IMG/VR virus record: IMGVR_UViG_3300036768_001294
Location: 1-61,944 of that record
Length of the DNA: 61,944 nt
Source of the DNA: a virus
Direction: 5' to 3' (one strand)
Shown: positions 57,393 to 61,944 of the stretch, in pieces
Layout: every line of letters begins with the position of its first letter
Position numbering within the stretch: position 1 is the stretch's first letter
The notes under the pieces: generated by a model
The model's database searches: none
What the model was told of the DNA's origin: nothing
Seen by the model: only the letters and a program-made list of their open reading frames with translations
Translations under genes and position numbers: made by a program

Positions 57393-57839
57393 ATGTACCT
57401 TGTGTACAACATAGCTGGTGGTCTTATTTACAAGGGCAAATCGCTGCAGAAAGCCATGGATTTTGCCATGGGTTTTAGGGCTGAACATTATATCATCACA
57501 GCCCGTGGAAAACGCCCCGTGGCCAAGTACCATGGCATACCGCGTTTAGGGGAATTTGGGGAAGATTATGATAGCTTCTTAGATCGATTGGAGAAGGCAG
57601 AACCCCCTCAGGAGGACAATATGAACCGAGATGAGCAATACATCGATGCCGTGCTGGCAAAAGTGAAAGCACTATGGATGCAGCATCCCTGGTTTCGGTT
57701 GGGCATCCTGCTTCACATTTTTTCCCACGATAAGACTAGTGGCCCTGTTGCCTATCTGGATGATTGTCATTTCTTCGATGATCAGGCCGAGTACGAGAAA
57801 CTTGTTCGCCACATTGATGGAAAAGGAGAGAACGCATGA
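57393..57839 (+). CDS. 'ARGKRP' protein fused to a second small domain
   Basis: ATG 57393 has GGAG six bases upstream. 148 residues. The first ~70 are a paralogue of the gene at 44665. The rest ('RDEQYIDAVLAKVKALWMQHPWFRLGILLHIFSHDKT') has the 'W..HP..RLG.LL' pattern of an independent phage family. A strong internal site (GGAGG, five bases, ATG 57621) could start the second domain separately, giving 72 residues. It is therefore a fusion with a possible internal start. Confidence 0.6.
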   Translation: MYLVYNIAGGLIYKGKSLQKAMDFAMGFRAEHYIITARGKRPVAKYHGIPRLGEFGEDYDSFLDRLEKAEPPQEDNMNRDEQYIDAVLAKVKALWMQHPWFRLGILLHIFSHDKTSGPVAYLDDCHFFDDQAEYEKLVRHIDGKGENA

Positions 57840-58867
57840 CCGAATTTGAGGGCGAAATTATCGAGAATATGCCAGCCATTGCCGACTCATCTCCAATGCC
57901 AGCGACAACTCACGGCATGATGCAGGTGCGCACACCTTACGTGGCGGCTATGCAAGTGGTGAAGCCTAGGGACATGGCCCAGGTTGAGCGAAACATTCTC
58001 AAGCAAGCCGCGATGCTTGGTGATCATGCTTTTTACTCTTGGGGCGCTGGCAAGGGCCGTGTGGAAGGCGGCACCATCGAGCTGGCTATGATGATGTTCA
58101 ACACTTATGGAAATTTAACGATCATTGCTGAGCCCGTTCAAGAGTCAGCCGAAGCCTGGATCTTTACACACTACATCGTTGATTTAGAGTCAGGTACAAG
58201 CGCACCGCGTCAATGGCGTGAGAGTAAACGTTCTAAGGTCGATGGAAATCTCGATCCAGAACGCAAAGATGCAATCCGCTTCAGCCGCGGTCAGTCGAAG
58301 AACATTCGCAATGTAATCCTTAATAAAATGCCGCGGTGGCTGATCGAGAAGGCTATCGAGGAGGCAAAGCGCGGCGTTAGGGGGCGCTTAGAGCAGTATA
58401 TTAAGAATAACGGCCTAGCAGCCGCACAACAGTATATTTTGCAGCAGCTTAAACGCTATGGTGTCACAGAAGAAATGGTCTTGGAAAAAATGGGGAGGGC
58501 AGATGTTAAGGGACTTGATATTGATGATCTTATCCAGCTTTCTGCTGACTTTAGGGCTATTGATAGTGGCCAAGAGCATGTAGCAACTCTCTTCCCGATG
58601 AAGGAAAGCACTCCGAAAATCGATTTAAAGGACAAGCTTCGCAGCAGCCTGTCCAAAGTTCAAGAAGCTGATATCATCGAAAAGAGAGATACCGAAGCTG
58701 AGATGGTAAATAGCTTATCCGTCTCACTAGGTAAAGCACCTTACACGTGGCTTGTGTCCGATGGCCTTCGAGAATATCTCGTTGAAGGCGACGACAACAA
58801 GCGCTGTAGCTGCAAGGCCAAAAATCCCTGCCTGCATATCCTCGCCGTTGCCAAGTTCACGGCATAA
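57836..58867 (+). CDS. Candidate single-strand annealing protein with SWIM zinc finger
   Basis: 343 residues, ATGA overlap. 'AFYSWGAGKGRVEGGTIELAMMMFNTYGNLTIIAEPVQESAEAWIFTHYIVDLESG' and 'RGQSKNIRNVILNKMPRWLIEKAIEEAKRGVRG' resemble phage recombinases that partner YqaJ exonucleases. The last 40 residues 'KRCSCKAKNPCLHILAVAKF' form a SWIM finger (CxC...CxH), often used for DNA binding. It would anneal single strands made by the exonuclease. Assignment is from neighbours plus pattern; the SWIM motif is clear. Confidence 0.6.
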   Translation: MTEFEGEIIENMPAIADSSPMPATTHGMMQVRTPYVAAMQVVKPRDMAQVERNILKQAAMLGDHAFYSWGAGKGRVEGGTIELAMMMFNTYGNLTIIAEPVQESAEAWIFTHYIVDLESGTSAPRQWRESKRSKVDGNLDPERKDAIRFSRGQSKNIRNVILNKMPRWLIEKAIEEAKRGVRGRLEQYIKNNGLAAAQQYILQQLKRYGVTEEMVLEKMGRADVKGLDIDDLIQLSADFRAIDSGQEHVATLFPMKESTPKIDLKDKLRSSLSKVQEADIIEKRDTEAEMVNSLSVSLGKAPYTWLVSDGLREYLVEGDDNKRCSCKAKNPCLHILAVAKFTA

Positions 58868-58871
58868 TCAG

Positions 58872-58916
58872 AAAAGCGGGCTGCTCTGTTGGAAAACATG
58901 TGGTAGCCCGCTTTTT
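58872..58916 (+). terminator. Rho-independent terminator
   Basis: AAAAGCGGGCT (58872-58882) pairs with AGCCCGCTTTTT (58905-58916), closing the recombination operon. Confidence 0.85.
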
Positions 58917-58954
58917 CTATCATGGATTTGGTTTCTGAAGGAAGGAGATGTTCG

Positions 58955-59392
58955 ATGGATTCCTCGCTTATTCTCGTCAGCCCAAAGAAGTTTTACCTCC
59001 CAGAAACGAAGCATTATTTGCTAAGACAAGCTGTCTCCGAGCTTATTGTTGAAGATAATCACTGGATGTTTATCCTGGCTCTCACTGATACGCATTTGTA
59101 TGATTTGCTGAAGGATTTCGTCTTCAGTCGTGAAGGTGGTTCAGTTCCCATGCTGATTCTCAACTCATTATCTATTCCCTTAACAGTTGTATTTGTTCCA
59201 AAAGAGCGTTTTAGCGAAGAGGAGGTTGAAGAGTTTTTACAAAGTTTGGGAATGAAGTACATTCGATATGAAGAAGAAGGTGAAGATAGCTCTATGATTG
59301 TTTTGGGCGAACGACCAGGATTTATTGATGGCCAAGGCATGCTCATTCAATCATTTGGCCAGTGGATGCTCATCGATTCTCTTCTCAATTAG
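58955..59392 (+). CDS. Hypothetical protein before the helicase
   Basis: ATG 58955 with GAAGGAG seven bases upstream. 145 residues: 'LILVSPKKFYLPETKHYLLRQAVSELIVEDNHWMFILALTDTHLYDLLKDFVFSREGGSVPMLILNSLSIPLTVVFVPKERFSEEEVEEFLQSLG' has alternating strands and helices. It ends 11 bases before dnaB, so it may belong to the replisome. No family recognised. Confidence 0.55.
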   Translation: MDSSLILVSPKKFYLPETKHYLLRQAVSELIVEDNHWMFILALTDTHLYDLLKDFVFSREGGSVPMLILNSLSIPLTVVFVPKERFSEEEVEEFLQSLGMKYIRYEEEGEDSSMIVLGERPGFIDGQGMLIQSFGQWMLIDSLLN

Positions 59393-59402
59393 GTTCCCAA
59401 TC

Positions 59403-60731
59403 ATGCCGAGTAATAATCATGTTCCGCCAGCTCTCATGAGCGCCGAGAGAAATGTTCTCGGCGCTCTGCTTCTTGATGGTGAATTATGTAATCAAGTGAT
59501 TGATATTCTTCCACCTCATCAGGGCACATGGTTTCACCATGCGGCTCATCATCTCATATTTCAGGCAATCCTTGTGCTCTATGAGCGCCATGAGCCTATC
59601 GACTTACACACGGTCTCAAATGTTCTCATTCAACGGGAACAATTGCAGAAAGTTGGCGGTAGTCGGTATCTCGCTGAGCTCATGGAGTCCGTCGTCTCCA
59701 CAGCGAATATCACATTTCATGCGAGACTTATTCGAGAAAAGGCGATTTACCGAACGCTCATCAATATTGCTTCATGTCTCTCCGATTCGGCTTACCGAGG
59801 AGAGAATCTTCAGGAAATCATAGGATCTGCCTATGATTCTTTGATGCAGGTTTCGCAGCTCCAAAATTCTTCTGATTTTGTGACCATGGAGCAAATGGTT
59901 CCGCGCATTATCTCAGAGGCACAACGTCCACGGTCACAGACACTGACTGGCCTTGATACAGGCTTTCCAGAATTAAATCGGATGACGGGTGGCTTTCAGA
60001 ATGCTGATTTGATTATTGTGGCTGCAAGGCCGGGACAAGGGAAAACGTCTTTAGGCTTGCAGTTTGCTGTAACGGCTGCTAGTATCCAAGATCGTCCCAT
60101 CGTGATCTTCAGCTTAGAGATGAGCAAGGAGCAGCTAGTCCAACGCATGATCTGTGCCGAGGCCCGGATTGACTCCTCACATTTCCGTCGAGGTCAGCTC
60201 CAGCATGATGAGTGGGACCACATTATGACAGTCAGCAGCCGCCTACAATATTTGCCGATTTTCATCGATGAGACACCGGGCTTGACAACAGTCGATATGC
60301 GTGCGCGGCTCAGACGCATCCGTACAGAGCGCGGACTTGCATGCATCATTGTGGATTATCTGCAATTGATTTCCCCTAAGAAACATCGAGATAACCGGAC
60401 GATGGAAGTATCTGAAATCAGCCGTGATCTAAAGCTCATGGCTAAGGAATTTGATGTGCCAGTTATCGCAATGGCCCAGCTCAGCCGGGCTGTGGAAAGT
60501 CGGCAGCCTCCAGTTCCACAGCTCTCAGATTTACGTGACAGCGGCGCCATTGAAAATGATGCCGATATTGTGATGTTCATTTACCGTGGCGATATTTACC
60601 AGCCCAATACTGATACAGGCGTAAGACTCATGCTTGCCAAACATCGTAATGGGCCAACGGGAGAAGTGAAATTAATGTTTCATAACGACTATGCTCGTTT
60701 TGATAGCGTTATTCGGGAGTCCTATGATTAA
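59403..60731 (+). CDS. dnaB: Replicative DNA helicase, DnaB family
   Basis: 442 residues from ATG 59403; the frame opens further upstream but inside the previous gene. The N-terminal domain is 'SAERNVLGALLLDGELCNQVIDIL'. The RecA-like domain has Walker A 'ARPGQGKTSLGLQFA', 'VIFSLEMSKEQLVQRM', Walker B 'CIIVDYLQLI', 'PVIAMAQLSRAVESR' and the C-terminal 'DLRDSGAIENDADIVMFIYR' and 'KHRNGPTGEV'. It unwinds DNA at the fork as a hexamer and is probably loaded by the product at 35665. Confidence 0.95.
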   Translation: MPSNNHVPPALMSAERNVLGALLLDGELCNQVIDILPPHQGTWFHHAAHHLIFQAILVLYERHEPIDLHTVSNVLIQREQLQKVGGSRYLAELMESVVSTANITFHARLIREKAIYRTLINIASCLSDSAYRGENLQEIIGSAYDSLMQVSQLQNSSDFVTMEQMVPRIISEAQRPRSQTLTGLDTGFPELNRMTGGFQNADLIIVAARPGQGKTSLGLQFAVTAASIQDRPIVIFSLEMSKEQLVQRMICAEARIDSSHFRRGQLQHDEWDHIMTVSSRLQYLPIFIDETPGLTTVDMRARLRRIRTERGLACIIVDYLQLISPKKHRDNRTMEVSEISRDLKLMAKEFDVPVIAMAQLSRAVESRQPPVPQLSDLRDSGAIENDADIVMFIYRGDIYQPNTDTGVRLMLAKHRNGPTGEVKLMFHNDYARFDSVIRESYD

Positions 60732-61011
60732 AGATCAAGAGCTTAAAGAATTGTTTCTTAAATATGCTTTGCTGCTGGCTGATCTCAACTTTTACGCTCC
60801 GGAAGATGGATTTGAATTCGCGCTCTGGCGCGACATGAAGCAAGATCAATGTACATATGGTGATAGATTGGATTACCAGAATATTCGCAAAATGTCTCAG
60901 CTCCTCAACGGCTGGTTTGTATATAGCTGCGAAAAGAAGAGGATGGAGATCATACCTCTCGATCAATGGGAGGAAATCTTCGCTAGACAAGAAAAAAATA
61001 AGATGCTATGA
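60724..61011 (+). CDS. Hypothetical small protein
   Basis: 95 residues from ATG 60724, overlapping dnaB by eight bases. 'LKYALLLADLNFYAPEDGFEFALWRDMKQDQCTYGDRLDYQNIRKMSQLLNGWFVYSCEKKRMEIIPLDQWEEIFARQEKN' has a compact alpha/beta look. Translational coupling to dnaB suggests a replication-related role. A strong terminator follows. Confidence 0.55.
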   Translation: MIKDQELKELFLKYALLLADLNFYAPEDGFEFALWRDMKQDQCTYGDRLDYQNIRKMSQLLNGWFVYSCEKKRMEIIPLDQWEEIFARQEKNKML

Positions 61012-61027
61012 TTATCACTGCTACTTG

Positions 61028-61059
61028 CCCAGCAGTCCTCTGACTGCTGGGTTTTTTTT
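61028..61059 (+). terminator. Rho-independent terminator
   Basis: CCCAGCAGTC pairs perfectly with GACTGCTGGG around a four-base loop, followed by eight T. Confidence 0.95.
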
Positions 61060-61176
61060 GTTCGATTTTCCGCCCATCGAAACTGCGTGGCAATCATCCT
61101 ATGGTGTTGATAAGCTTGTGTTGAAATCTCTGGTTTGACCATGTTAACAGCCCATAAACAAGTTGGAGGATTTAAA

Positions 61177-61434
61177 ATGGAAGTGACAGAGCGCTTACGG
61201 CAGCTTGTTGAGTACATGGCTCGTTCTATTCTCGACGACGAGCATCCCCTGAAAGTGCATGCTGTCAATGGTGCCGAAAACATCGTGCTTGAGGTCTCAT
61301 GCAGCCCCGATGATATTGGCTTGCTCATCGGGAGAAATGGCCGGGTCATCGAGTCTATTCGCACGATTGTACGCGCTGCCTGCCGCGGTGAGCACATTCG
61401 TATTACCGTGGAAGTTCTTAATTCTCGAAACTGA
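61177..61434 (+). CDS. KH-domain RNA-binding protein (KhpA-like)
   Basis: ATG 61177 with GGAGG upstream. 85 residues: 'VEYMARSILDDEHPLKVHAVNGAENIVLEVSCSPDDIGLLIGRNGRVIESIRTIVRAAC' is a single KH domain with the GxxG loop in IGRNGR. It matches bacterial KhpA/YlqC in length and sequence pattern. KhpA binds many small RNAs and mRNAs in the host. In a phage it could bind a phage RNA or disturb host RNA control. Confidence 0.85.
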   Translation: MEVTERLRQLVEYMARSILDDEHPLKVHAVNGAENIVLEVSCSPDDIGLLIGRNGRVIESIRTIVRAACRGEHIRITVEVLNSRN

Positions 61435-61447
61435 ATAGGTGGATCTC

Positions 61448-61777
61448 ATGAAGCAATTGGAATTAGCCTTTGGGGCTCCACTCTGCCTCGTCATATTTCT
61501 GGCTGGAATAGGGCTTTTGGCTGGTGCTAATGCTATGGTTGTATTCAAAGCCATAGTCATAGGACTTCCTGTCACCGCCTATCTCTGTTTCGCCATTTTC
61601 ACCGCAATTTGGGCGATTCGCGTTGGTGAGATAGGTGTCAAGCAGGGCATGACCTTTCAGGCAAAGTTTTACTTTTACCATGGCGTGGCTGTAATTCTGA
61701 CTGTCGTTCTCTCAGCCTCGGGAAGTTTTATCATCTTATTTGCATTGCTGATTGGGAGATTGCTTAGTGCCATTTAA
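61448..61777 (+). CDS. Integral membrane protein
   Basis: 109 residues from ATG 61448, with AGGTGG upstream. Three hydrophobic segments: 'GAPLCLVIFLAGIGLLAGANAMVVFKAIVIGLPVTAYLCFAIFTAIWAI' and 'GVAVILTVVLSASGSFIILFALLIG'. Tailless, no charged motif. Possibly a superinfection-exclusion or holin-like protein; family unknown. Confidence 0.6.
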   Translation: MKQLELAFGAPLCLVIFLAGIGLLAGANAMVVFKAIVIGLPVTAYLCFAIFTAIWAIRVGEIGVKQGMTFQAKFYFYHGVAVILTVVLSASGSFIILFALLIGRLLSAI

Positions 61778-61944
61778 TGATCTACTTCAGGCAAATGGCG
61801 TTCGATTGACGGAGACCTCTGCCTACCTTGCTGGACAAGACCCAGATTATGCTGACAATTTGCGTCAGGGTTTTCGGCGTCTGAGCCAAGTGCAGAATGA
61901 TCGTGACCTGCTGCCTATCGAGCAGCAGCGCATGATCGAAATCG
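61767..61944 (+). CDS. Hypothetical protein, 5' part (continues past the window)
   Basis: GTG 61767 with GGGAG eight bases upstream opens a frame to the window end, overlapping the membrane protein by 11 bases. 'PFNDLLQANGVRLTETSAYLAGQDPDYADNLRQGFRRLSQVQNDRDLLPIEQQRMIEI' is helical and might be a structural-assembly or lytic-cycle protein. The family cannot be judged from 59 codons. Confidence 0.45.
   Translation, partial: MPFNDLLQANGVRLTETSAYLAGQDPDYADNLRQGFRRLSQVQNDRDLLPIEQQRMIEI

Overview
The window is a stretch of a double-stranded DNA tailed bacteriophage (Caudoviricetes). It has a small and a large terminase subunit, neck and tail genes, long runs of fibre genes, a lysis-type muramidase, and an early module with SSB, DnaB-type helicase, RuvC-like resolvase, YqaJ-type exonuclease and an annealing-protein candidate. 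Genes are densely packed with ATGA-type overlaps and strong AGGAG ribosome binding sites. No integrase, capsid, portal, tape measure or DNA polymerase is visible, so this is part of a larger genome. The host is not determinable. Several exported proteins with signal peptides and a UDP-GlcNAc epimerase are compatible with a Gram-negative host, but that is inference.

Layout. 1-6.2 kb: receptor-binding or fibre-type proteins, including a TIM-barrel glycoside-hydrolase-like protein and a 754-codon GGTG-repeat fibre with a signal peptide. 6.2-9.7 kb: small exported proteins, a B12-type radical SAM enzyme, a zinc-ribbon minigene broken by UGA, a membrane-anchored trypsin-like protease and a muramidase. 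9.7-20.4 kb: a sugar island (NAD-dependent epimerase, four glycosyltransferases, UDP-GlcNAc 2-epimerase, a second B12 radical SAM enzyme) plus two nucleotide-pool enzymes, interleaved with neck and tail-completion genes. 20.4-30.4 kb: tail proteins, a three-member and a four-member tandem family of fibre paralogues. 30.4-35.1 kb: a TM/coiled-coil protein, terminase, metallophosphoesterase and small genes. 35.1-37.0 kb, minus strand: a Phd-domain/replisome-organiser fusion, a helicase-loader-like protein and dCTP deaminase.

36.97-40.36 kb is a 3.4 kb region with no convincing gene. It holds direct repeats, a poly-T tract, two inverted arrays of 14-bp iterons, and between them a GC-rich segment (104 of 120 bases G or C at 38701-38820 by hand count) packed with hairpins. 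The last of these is an imperfect stem-loop of about 133 bases. I read it as a candidate replication origin and/or a large structured RNA locus. It ends in a triple hairpin terminator at 41.56-41.70 kb.

41.7-61.9 kb is a plus-strand early operon of many small, often Cys-rich proteins, several in paralogous sets, around the replication and recombination genes. It also holds a Ycf46-like AAA+ ATPase whose Walker B segment lies before its P-loop, and a DUF1257 (Ycf35)/DUF2997 pair. One minus-strand gene with its own sigma70-like promoter (52.3-53.1 kb) interrupts it.

Working model: the early operon and origin replicate the genome. The late operon builds virions while co-translated sugar enzymes probably decorate a virion protein or a cell-surface glycan. 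The strongest candidates for new biology are the origin/structured-RNA locus with its Phd-fused initiator, the permuted Ycf46 protein with its Ycf35-like partner, and the sugar/radical-SAM island woven into the tail genes.
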